From Massilia agri (GTDB lineage Bacteria > Pseudomonadota > Gammaproteobacteria > Burkholderiales > Burkholderiaceae_D), in assembly GCF_024753255.1 (NCBI RefSeq), contig NZ_JANUHA010000008.1:1-64000 (forward strand): 64,000 nt of DNA, given 5' to 3'. A model generated the notes under the pieces. It was not told where the DNA came from. It did not search any database and saw only the letters and a list, made by a program, of their open reading frames with translations. The position numbers and the translations under genes were made by a program. This document shows, in pieces, positions 17,956 through 25,120 of this stretch (positions are counted from its first letter, which is position 1; every line of letters begins with the position of its first letter).

Positions 17956-18795
17956 ATGCTGACTTCCGAACAACGCGCGCAATACGAGCGTGACGGCTTC
18001 ATCGTCATCCCCGGTTTCAAGAGCCTGGAAGAGATCGCCGCCTTGCGCCGCCGCGCCGAAGAGATCGTCGACGCCTTCGATCCGAACGAGTCGCGCGCCA
18101 TCTTCACGACCAAGGACCAGGAAAGCACCAGCGACGCCTGGTTCCTGGGTTCGGACAACACGGTGCGCTGCTTCTTCGAAGAGGAGGCCTTCGGCGAGGA
18201 TGGCCAACTGCGCCAGGCCAAGGCGCTGTCGATCAACAAGATCGGCCACGCGATGCACGACCTCGATCCGGTCTTCAACGCCTTTACCCGCGACCCGAAG
18301 CTGGCAGCCGTGGCGCGCGACCTGGGCCTGGAACGTCCGCAGGTCTGGCAGTCGATGTACATCTTCAAGCAGCCCGGCATCGGCGGCGAGGTGCGCTGGC
18401 ACCAGGACGCCACCTTCTTCGACAGCGATCCGATCACCGTGACCACTTTCTGGTTCGCGCTGGAAGATGCAACGATCGACAACGGTTGCCTGTGGGCCGA
18501 ACCCGGCGGGCACCGCGGGCCGCTGCGCGAACGTTTTCTCCGCCATGGCGACCGCATCACCATGGAAAAGCTGGACAGCACGCCGTGGCCGGATGACAGC
18601 ACCGCGGTTCCGCTCGAGGCCAAGGCCGGCACGCTGGTCTGCTTCCATGGGCTGCTGCCGCACTACAGCGCGCCGAATCGCTCGCCGGTGTCGCGTCATG
18701 CGTTCACGCTGCACGCGACTGACGCTGGTTCACGCTATTCGCCGCGCAACTGGATCCAGCGTGATGCCAGCTTCCCGGTGCGCGGCTTTAGTTAA
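17956..18795 (+). CDS. Phytanoyl-CoA dioxygenase (PhyH) family protein
   Basis: A 279-residue Fe(II)/2-oxoglutarate oxygenase. The metal triad is H149-x-D151 (WHQDATFF) and H236 (LLPHYSAP), with R247 (SRHAF) for 2-oxoglutarate. Length and motifs match the PhyH family, whose bacterial members hydroxylate varied small molecules. The last roughly 315 bases have a diverged second copy at 20294-20611, beyond a type VI secretion cassette. The C-terminal end GFS differs from GFD in that copy. This suggests the 3' end was affected by the event that brought in the cassette. The substrate is unknown. Confidence 0.87.
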   Translation: MLTSEQRAQYERDGFIVIPGFKSLEEIAALRRRAEEIVDAFDPNESRAIFTTKDQESTSDAWFLGSDNTVRCFFEEEAFGEDGQLRQAKALSINKIGHAMHDLDPVFNAFTRDPKLAAVARDLGLERPQVWQSMYIFKQPGIGGEVRWHQDATFFDSDPITVTTFWFALEDATIDNGCLWAEPGGHRGPLRERFLRHGDRITMEKLDSTPWPDDSTAVPLEAKAGTLVCFHGLLPHYSAPNRSPVSRHAFTLHATDAGSRYSPRNWIQRDASFPVRGFS

Positions 18796-19073
18796 CGGGT
18801 AGTTGCGCTACCGAACGCGCGTGCAGTGAGCACTTTCCGAACTACCCCACAGATACTTTCCAGATTTCGCAGCCAATACGGGGTCAGGGGTTGAGTTGAA
18901 TTTTTTCTTTCAAATTCCCCCCCCAGAAATAGCCTTACATTCCTTGCAATATCAAGGCTCCTGGTAGAGCAGCCCCGTTGATCTTCCTCGCCCCGCTTCC
19001 TGTCGCAAGCCAACTTCCACCCGGTACGCCCAAGCAAGAATCACCACTTGCCCAACCCACAACGGAGACAGGA
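18796..19073. other. Gene-free junction upstream of hcp
   Basis: This 278-base stretch is less GC-rich than its surroundings. It contains a GGGGTCAGGGG motif near 18878, a TTGAA/TTCAA inverted repeat around a T-run, and a run of eight C near 18920. The GGGGTCAG start is like REP-type repeats of betaproteobacteria. No gene or clear promoter was found. Confidence 0.4.
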
Positions 19074-19565
19074 ATGGCTAGCGACGCGTATCTGAAGACC
19101 GAAGGCGTGAACGGAGAGTCGGAAGATGAACGACACCGCAACTGGATAGAAGTGAATAACGTCCTCTACGCGGTCCACCAGCCGAGAGCCGACGTAGTTT
19201 CGACCGCAGGCGGGCATACCACCGGGCGAGCCGACCTGTACCCGATCAGCTTCACCAAGCTTGCTGACATAGCATCTCCCGTCTTGCTGCAGACCTGCGC
19301 CACCGGGAAGACCATTCCCAAAGCCTCTTTCGAGTTCATGCGGGCCGACGGTGACGGAAAACCGATTACGTACTTTAAGATCGAACTGGAAAACGTCATG
19401 ATTGCCAGCATCACGCCGGATAGTGGCGAAGGAGGGATCATCGTTGAACGGGTCCAGCTTGCGTACGCACGAATTAAATGGCACTACACCCGCCAAAGCA
19501 TCCGGGGTGGAGCGCAGGGCAACACTAGCGGTAGCTGGGACTGCTCAGCCCATAAAGTGTGCTAG
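19074..19565 (+). CDS. hcp: Type VI secretion tube protein Hcp (orphan)
   Basis: A 163-residue protein beginning MASDAYLKTEGVNGESEDER, followed by WIEVNN, FTKLADIASP and CATGKTIPKASFEFMRA, all typical of the Hcp1 family. Hcp forms the inner tube of the type VI secretion system and chaperones small effectors in its lumen. Length matches the family. A GGAG site lies six bases before the ATG. No other T6SS structural gene (tssB, tssC, vgrG, tssM) is in the window, so this is an orphan copy, likely dedicated to the next gene's product. Base composition is lower in GC than neighbours, and the cassette is bounded by a partial gene duplication. Confidence 0.9.
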   Translation: MASDAYLKTEGVNGESEDERHRNWIEVNNVLYAVHQPRADVVSTAGGHTTGRADLYPISFTKLADIASPVLLQTCATGKTIPKASFEFMRADGDGKPITYFKIELENVMIASITPDSGEGGIIVERVQLAYARIKWHYTRQSIRGGAQGNTSGSWDCSAHKVC

Positions 19566-19576
19566 CCGGAGGCGAT

Positions 19577-20002
19577 ATGTCCAAGTATGAAGGCGCTTCC
19601 ATGATCATATGCCCGCTGGAGGAACGCGATTTCCAGCACGTTTGCGCAGTCATTGTGTCAGGCGATGGCCCCAACGCTTGCGGCCATACGCTGCTACACA
19701 TCAGCGGTAGTTGGGCTTGGTATGTGCATATTTCTGGTTTCTACAAGGCACCTAAGTGGATGCCTGAGAGTAACTATATGCGGTACTTGAAGGAGAACGG
19801 AAAGCGTGAGATTCGCCGCTGGGAGATCAAGTTGCCCAATCCTAAAGGTGCGCATGACAGAATGCATGAACTCACCGAAAAGCCGTGGTTGTGGGGCATC
19901 GTAGCGCACAACTGCACTTCCTTTGCGGAAGAAGTAGTGCGCGCGGGCGGTAGTAAAGCCGGGCAGTATTTCAATTGTCCTGTTGCGGAGCGGTTCGCAT
20001 GA
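19577..20002 (+). CDS. Putative Hcp-linked T6SS effector (papain/NlpC-like cysteine hydrolase)
   Basis: A 141-residue protein with a strong GGAGG site, 11 bases after hcp. The motif AHNCTSFAEEVVRAGG has the N-C-x-x-F arrangement of permuted NlpC/P60-like and papain-like hydrolases, and an earlier His (CGHTLL or YVHI) could complete the catalytic pair. No signal peptide is present, as expected for an effector carried by Hcp. Position directly after hcp and before a small membrane protein suggests an effector and immunity pair. A peptidoglycan amidase/peptidase activity is inference. The family was not identified. Confidence 0.6.
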   Translation: MSKYEGASMIICPLEERDFQHVCAVIVSGDGPNACGHTLLHISGSWAWYVHISGFYKAPKWMPESNYMRYLKENGKREIRRWEIKLPNPKGAHDRMHELTEKPWLWGIVAHNCTSFAEEVVRAGGSKAGQYFNCPVAERFA

Positions 20003-20181
20003 AGACCATATCGATTTCACTTGGCGTCGCATTCTTAGCAGTGGCGATTGTCTATATCTCAATATTCTTTCTTGACCCCGGCATGAACGTTGAAAAGGCA
20101 TTCGGCATCATCTTCTACGCGTTCTTCGGTTCGGGGATTCTCACTGCACTGGTGTTGACGCTTCGGGGCCGTCGCAGCTAA
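19999..20181 (+). CDS. Small two-helix membrane protein, possible immunity protein
   Basis: A 60-residue protein starting at an ATG that overlaps the previous stop (ATGA). It has two hydrophobic helices (ISISLGVAFLAVAIVYISIF and IIFYAFFGSGILTALVLTL) and a basic tail. As the third gene of the Hcp cassette it is placed where immunity genes usually lie. Immunity to an envelope-acting hydrolase would require a periplasmic or membrane protein, which fits, but two helices leave little periplasmic surface. It could instead help with export or simply be a membrane peptide. Confidence 0.55.
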   Translation: MKTISISLGVAFLAVAIVYISIFFLDPGMNVEKAFGIIFYAFFGSGILTALVLTLRGRRS

Positions 20182-20293
20182 CTAAAACGCATCAAAGATG
20201 CCCTTCGTAGCCGTCATACGCTAGAGTAGACGGTGGCTGTTCGCCAATGCAGATTTAGCAACCTCGGATGCAGCAAGCGCCAGCAACTACGGT

Positions 20294-20611
20294 GGACAAC
20301 GGTTGCCTGTGGCCGAACCCGGCGGACACGGAGGCCCCTTACGCGAACGCTTCCTGTGCGATGGCAACCGCATCACCATGGAAAAGCTGGACAGCACGCC
20401 ATGGCCTGACGACAGCACCGCCGTGCCGCTGGAAGCGAAGGCCGGCACCCTGGTCTGCTTCCACGGACTGCTACCGCACTACAGCGCGCCGAATCGCTCG
20501 CCGGTGTCGCGTCATGCCTTCACGCTGCACGCGACTAACGCTGGTTCACGCTATTCGCCGCGCAACTGGATCCAGCGTGATGCAAGTCTGCCGGTGCGTG
20601 GATTCGATTGA
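20294..20611 (+). pseudogene. 5'-truncated copy of the PhyH dioxygenase gene
   Basis: Codes for the C-terminal third of the PhyH protein at 17956-18795, with most residues identical from EPGGH to PVRGF but with scattered base differences. It lacks the HxD iron ligands and has lost one G near its start (CTGTGGGCC became CTGTGGCC), shifting the frame. It retains the distal His and the Arg. It cannot encode an active enzyme. It lies in the same orientation as the intact copy and marks the far end of the Hcp cassette. Confidence 0.85.
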
Positions 20612-20725
20612 ACCGGGCAAATCACATTGCCGGGTGCATTCTTAGCGGCGCTGGTGTACCATCCGGTATCTTATAATGCACTTTTATGCTCGGCTGCCGA
20701 CCGACAGTCGCACTTGAGGCAGACC

Positions 20726-22006
20726 ATGGATTGCCGCATCGAAATTTTTTACGAGGGTCGATGGCTGGAAGCCGCACACGCCAGCTTCTCGGATGTCGTC
20801 AAGAACGGCTTTCGCGCGAATGATTGCGTGTTCGAGTACGACCTCGATTACGCCTTCGGTGCTTCCGCCCTCCCGGTCTCCCTGGCACAACCGGTGGATG
20901 CGGACCGCCACGTCCTGCAGGGGTGGCCAGCCTTCCTGTACGACCTGGTCCCGCAAGGGAATGGGCGCAGGTTCCTGCTCGACCGGCTCCAGCTTGCCGA
21001 CGTCCCTGCCTCTGATTTGCCGCTCCTGTGCGCCGGCGCCTTCAACCCGATCGGGCGCCTGCGGATTCGAGAGGCAGTGGATTACTTCGAACAGCACCAG
21101 CAACGCCATGAGCTGGCTACGAGTGGTTTCACCTTCGACGAGCTGCTCGCGCGCGCGCCCGACTTCCACGAAGTCATGATGGTGCACGGCATGCTGGCGG
21201 CAGGCGGAACCGGCGTCCAGGGCGTCGCGCCGAAGTACCTGCTGACGCAGGCGACCGACGGCAAATGGTATCCGGATGCGGCGCTTCCCGACGACCGGGC
21301 ACAGCGTCACTATATCGTCAAGCGTCCGCGCGGTCCCTCGGAAGCCGACCGCAAGGTCTTGCGCAACGAGGTGCGCTACATGGAAGTGGCACAGCGCGTC
21401 GGGATCCGCAGCTTCGAACTGCCGTCCCTGCACGAGGACATGCTGTTCATCCCGCGCTTCGATCGGCGTGCGCGGGATGGGCGTGTACAACGCTTCCACC
21501 AGGAGAGTACGGCTTCGATCGCCGGCTTGGGCGGCTTCGGCATCCAGGCTGACCAGTTCAAGCTGCTCGACGCGATTCGCCGCGTCGTGGACGAGCCGCT
21601 TGAAGACACCATCGAGTTCATCAAGCGCGACGTGCTGAACCTGGCGATGCGCAATCCAGACAACCACGCACGCAACACGGCCGTGCAGACGGTCGATGGC
21701 GTGACCCGGATCACGCCCCTGTTCGATTTCGCTCCCATGTACCTGGACCCGGAGGGTATTACGCGCGCTTCACGCTGGTATCACCGGGATTCCGGCAAGG
21801 AGTTGCGGGATTGGCAGGACATCCTGGACCATCTGGCCTTGTCCCGGGACGAGCGCCAGCGCGTCGTCGAGGCGTTGGTCCGGTTCGGCGAACAGCTCGG
21901 CAAGCTCGCCGACTGCATGCGCGAAGCCGCCATCGACGAAGACATCGTCAACTTCGTCACGCCGAGCATAGCAGCGCAACAAACCCAACTTCTGGCCCTG
22001 AGGTAG
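20726..22006 (+). CDS. HipA family serine/threonine kinase toxin
   Basis: A 426-residue HipA-like protein. The catalytic loop is RNPDNHARN with D312, and the metal-binding Asp is D334 in LFDFAPMY, both as in HipA kinases. The ATP-binding region includes VAPKYLL and YIVKRPRG. HipA of E. coli phosphorylates glutamyl-tRNA synthetase and induces persistence; the target here is unknown. The ATG follows a GAGG site. The antitoxin gene lies three bases downstream, so the order is toxin then antitoxin, opposite to the usual hipBA order. It abuts the PhyH fragment and cassette, consistent with an accessory region. Confidence 0.85.
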   Translation: MDCRIEIFYEGRWLEAAHASFSDVVKNGFRANDCVFEYDLDYAFGASALPVSLAQPVDADRHVLQGWPAFLYDLVPQGNGRRFLLDRLQLADVPASDLPLLCAGAFNPIGRLRIREAVDYFEQHQQRHELATSGFTFDELLARAPDFHEVMMVHGMLAAGGTGVQGVAPKYLLTQATDGKWYPDAALPDDRAQRHYIVKRPRGPSEADRKVLRNEVRYMEVAQRVGIRSFELPSLHEDMLFIPRFDRRARDGRVQRFHQESTASIAGLGGFGIQADQFKLLDAIRRVVDEPLEDTIEFIKRDVLNLAMRNPDNHARNTAVQTVDGVTRITPLFDFAPMYLDPEGITRASRWYHRDSGKELRDWQDILDHLALSRDERQRVVEALVRFGEQLGKLADCMREAAIDEDIVNFVTPSIAAQQTQLLALR

Positions 22007-22008
22007 TC

Positions 22009-22533
22009 ATGAGCAAACGAAAACCGATCGACAAAACACAGGCGCGTGAACGACGTAACCGGTTACTGGCAAGCGCCGCGGCGGCCGACCTATCGATCAC
22101 CGAAGGGGTGCGCGAAATGCGTGCGATTTCCGGCATGACGCAGGAGGAGTTCGCACAACATCGTGAGGTCAGCGCACGGGTCATCAAGGCATTGGAACTC
22201 GGAAATGGAAATCCCACCGTCACTACCCTGAACCGCATCGGAAAGTTTTTTGGTCTGGAAGTCGGCTTTGTCCCTGTCCAGCGCCAGGGCGCACCAAGCC
22301 GCAAGGACGCAGAAGAAGCCACCTCGGGGCTGGCGCCCGAGCAGATCCGTAAAATTGCCCAAGAAGTGTTTGCGCTTGGATTTTCCGATGCAATTTTGAA
22401 AACATTTGGCCGCGCAAAAAGCGAACTCGTGGCTACAGCTGAGAACTCAGTCGTAGAACAGAAAGACGGTAGCGAATCGGCACAAAAATCGGGTGGCAGC
22501 CAGAGAAAACCGCGCTTAACTCGCCGCTCTTGA
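22009..22533 (+). CDS. XRE-family HipB-like antitoxin
   Basis: A 174-residue protein with a helix-turn-helix at about 36-85 (VREMRAISGMTQEEFAQH, then VIKALELGNGNPTVTTLNRIG), the form of HipB and related XRE repressors. A long polar C-terminal tail follows, roughly twice the length of E. coli HipB. It starts two bases after the HipA stop, so the two are co-translated. It likely binds the kinase and represses the operon. The long tail is unusual and may hold the toxin-binding segment. Confidence 0.82.
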   Translation: MSKRKPIDKTQARERRNRLLASAAAADLSITEGVREMRAISGMTQEEFAQHREVSARVIKALELGNGNPTVTTLNRIGKFFGLEVGFVPVQRQGAPSRKDAEEATSGLAPEQIRKIAQEVFALGFSDAILKTFGRAKSELVATAENSVVEQKDGSESAQKSGGSQRKPRLTRRS

Positions 22534-22673
22534 TGCCGCTGCAATAGTGAGGTTTTGCCTCAACACGTGATATATGCATGATGTATCAGCTTTTTTACAA
22601 TTCCTCCGAACAATTGACTAATAGGTAAAGCTAGAATAGTTTTTCCTATTCCAATTAAAATTTCAGGGGAAAT

Positions 22674-25049
22674 ATGATACGTCTGCCCATCGGACTGGCA
22701 GCGCTGTGCCTCAGTGCCACCGCTTTCGCCGCCCAGCCTTTCGACGACAAGTTCCGCCAGCTCGACGAGCTGCTGCCGACCCCGGGCGCGGTCCGCACCG
22801 CTTCCGGCGCTCCCGGCCACGCTTACTGGCAGCAGCGCGCCGACTACACCATGCGCGCCAAGCTGGACGAAGCGAACCGTTCGCTGACCGGTTCCGGCAC
22901 CATCACGTACTACAACAATTCCCCTGATACCCTGAAATACCTCTGGCTGCAGCTCGACCAGAACATCTACCAGAAGGATTCGGGCGCCCGTACCACGGCA
23001 GCCCTGCCTTCGCGCGAAGCCTGGGCCCAGGCGCGCGGTCCGGAACAGGGCGTGAAGTTCGACGCCATCCGCACCCTGCTCGAAGGGAATACCTTCGACG
23101 GCGGCTTCAAGATCAGCAACGTCCGCGACGGCGGCCGCCAGCTGAAGTACACCATCAACGGCACCATGATGCGCATCGACCTGCCGACCCCGCTCAAGCC
23201 GGGCGCACGCGTGTCGTTCAGCCTCGACTGGTCCTACAACATCAACGAACAGAAGGTCCTGGGCGGCCGCTCGGGCTACGAGAAGTTCGACGACAAGAAC
23301 GACCTGTTCGAGATCGCCCAGTGGTTCCCGCGCATGGCGGCCTACTACGACGTCTACGGCTGGCAGCACAAGCAGTTCCTGGGCGCCGGCGAGTTCACGC
23401 TGGAGTTCGGCGACTACGACGTGCAGATCACCGTCCCGGCCGACCACATCGTCGCCTCCACCGGTGAGCTGCAGAACCCGGGCGACGTCCTGACCGCCAC
23501 CCAGCGCGACCGCCTGCGCCAGGCCCGCACCGCCAAGAAGCCGGTCATCATCGTGACCCAGGCCGAAGCGGAAGCCGCCGAGAAGAAGCGCGCCACCGGC
23601 ACCAAGACCTGGCACTTCAAGGCCAAGAACGTGCGCGACTTCGCGTGGGCGTCGAGCCGCAAGTTCATCTGGGATGCCCAGGGCATCAAGTCGGGCAACG
23701 TGGACGTGATGGCGATGTCCTACTACCCGAAAGAGGGCAACCCGCTCTGGGAAAAATATTCGACCGCCTCGATCATCCACACCATCGAACAGTACAACAA
23801 GTACTCCTTCGACTATCCGTACCCGACCTCGATCTCGGTGAACGGCCCGGTCGGCGGCATGGAATACCCGATGATCACCTTCAACGGCCCGCGTCCGGTG
23901 AAGGACAAGAAGACCGGCGAGCTGACCTACTCGAAGCGCACCAAGTACGGCCTGATCGGCGTGATCATCCACGAAGTCGGCCACAACTACTTCCCGATGA
24001 TCGTCAACTCGGACGAGCGCCAGTGGACCTGGATGGACGAGGGCATCAACTCCTTCGTGCAGTCGCTGGCCCAGGAAGCCTGGGAAGAAGGCTGGGACGA
24101 GATGCGCGGCGACCCGCGCACCATCGTGGGCTATATGCGCAGCCAGAACCAGGTCCCGATCATGACCAACTCCGAGTCGCTCCTGCAGTTCGGTAACAAC
24201 GCCTACGCCAAGCCGGCCGCCGCGCTGAACGTGCTGCGCGAGACCATCCTCGGCCGCGAACTGTTCGACTTCGCCTTCAAGGAATACGCCGAGCGCTGGA
24301 AGTTCAAGCGCCCGACCCCGGCCGACTTCTTCCGCACCATGGAAGACGCCTCGGGCACGGACCTCGACTGGTTCTGGCGCGGCTGGTTCTACACCACCGA
24401 CCCGGTGGACATCAGCGTCGACGGCATCAGCGAGTACACCATCAGCAGCAAGGATCCGGAAGTCGAGAAGGCCCTGGCCCGTGCACGCAAGCAGTCGGAG
24501 CCGATCTCGATCACCGACCAGCGCAACAAGGGCATGCCGCGCAAGGTCGACCAGCAGCCCGAGCTGAAGGACTTCTACAACCAGAACGACGACTTCACCG
24601 TCACCAACAAGGATCGCAACACCTACAACGAGACCTACGCCGGCCTGGAAGACTGGGAAAAGGCGCTGCTCAAGGAAGGCAAGCGCTTCTACCTGGTCGA
24701 CTTCTCGAACAAGGGTGGCCTCGTCATGCCGCTGATCGTCGAAATCACGACCCAGAGCGGCAAAAAGTACATCGAGCGCATCCCGGCCGAGATCTGGCGC
24801 TACTCGCCGAAGAAGGTGACCAAGCTGTTCATCTCCGACGAGCCGATCGTGGGCATTACCCAGGACCCGTACTGGGAGACCGCCGACATCGACGTGAGCA
24901 ACAACTCGTGGCCGGCAAAGGCTACCCCGTCGCGCCTGGAGCTGTTCAAGACCAATCGCGAAGCAGGCACCAACCTGATGCGCGACTTCAACACGAAGCT
25001 CAAGCCGGCAGGCCAGAAGGAAGCTGCTGAAGCGCCGAAGGCCGAGTAA
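22674..25049 (+). CDS. Secreted M1 family metallopeptidase (paralogue 1)
   Basis: A 791-residue protein with a signal peptide (MIRLPIGLAALCLSATAFA). The zinc site is H433-E-V-G-H437 with the third ligand E456 (WMDEG) at the HExxH-x18-E spacing of M1 enzymes. The substrate-binding GxMEN motif is GGMEYP. Export suggests action in the periplasm or at the surface. It has a tandem paralogue at 25121 with stretches of identical DNA, and a strong terminator between them. The downstream DUF6702 and TonB receptor genes suggest a role in processing a peptide or protein taken up by that receptor. Confidence 0.9.
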   Translation: MIRLPIGLAALCLSATAFAAQPFDDKFRQLDELLPTPGAVRTASGAPGHAYWQQRADYTMRAKLDEANRSLTGSGTITYYNNSPDTLKYLWLQLDQNIYQKDSGARTTAALPSREAWAQARGPEQGVKFDAIRTLLEGNTFDGGFKISNVRDGGRQLKYTINGTMMRIDLPTPLKPGARVSFSLDWSYNINEQKVLGGRSGYEKFDDKNDLFEIAQWFPRMAAYYDVYGWQHKQFLGAGEFTLEFGDYDVQITVPADHIVASTGELQNPGDVLTATQRDRLRQARTAKKPVIIVTQAEAEAAEKKRATGTKTWHFKAKNVRDFAWASSRKFIWDAQGIKSGNVDVMAMSYYPKEGNPLWEKYSTASIIHTIEQYNKYSFDYPYPTSISVNGPVGGMEYPMITFNGPRPVKDKKTGELTYSKRTKYGLIGVIIHEVGHNYFPMIVNSDERQWTWMDEGINSFVQSLAQEAWEEGWDEMRGDPRTIVGYMRSQNQVPIMTNSESLLQFGNNAYAKPAAALNVLRETILGRELFDFAFKEYAERWKFKRPTPADFFRTMEDASGTDLDWFWRGWFYTTDPVDISVDGISEYTISSKDPEVEKALARARKQSEPISITDQRNKGMPRKVDQQPELKDFYNQNDDFTVTNKDRNTYNETYAGLEDWEKALLKEGKRFYLVDFSNKGGLVMPLIVEITTQSGKKYIERIPAEIWRYSPKKVTKLFISDEPIVGITQDPYWETADIDVSNNSWPAKATPSRLELFKTNREAGTNLMRDFNTKLKPAGQKEAAEAPKAE

Positions 25050-25072
25050 TCAGCCAGGATTGCTGCACTAAG

Positions 25073-25105
25073 CGGCAGGGCACCCAGGTGCCCTGCCGTT
25101 TGTTT
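25073..25105 (+). terminator. Strong intrinsic terminator between the M1 paralogues
   Basis: A perfect 12-base-pair stem (CGGCAGGGCACC / GGTGCCCTGCCG) with a 2-base loop is followed by TTTGTTT. It ends about 15 bases before the second peptidase start, so expression of the downstream genes probably depends on read-through or on a promoter overlapping this hairpin. Confidence 0.85.
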
Positions 25106-25120
25106 ATGAAGATCGAAAGA

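Noticed and set aside
19074..20181. A full type VI secretion locus
   Set aside because: Only hcp, a putative effector and a small membrane gene are present; no sheath, baseplate or membrane-complex genes occur in the window.
20268..20645. 125-codon plus-strand gene
   Set aside because: This frame runs out of phase through the truncated PhyH copy and has no support of its own.
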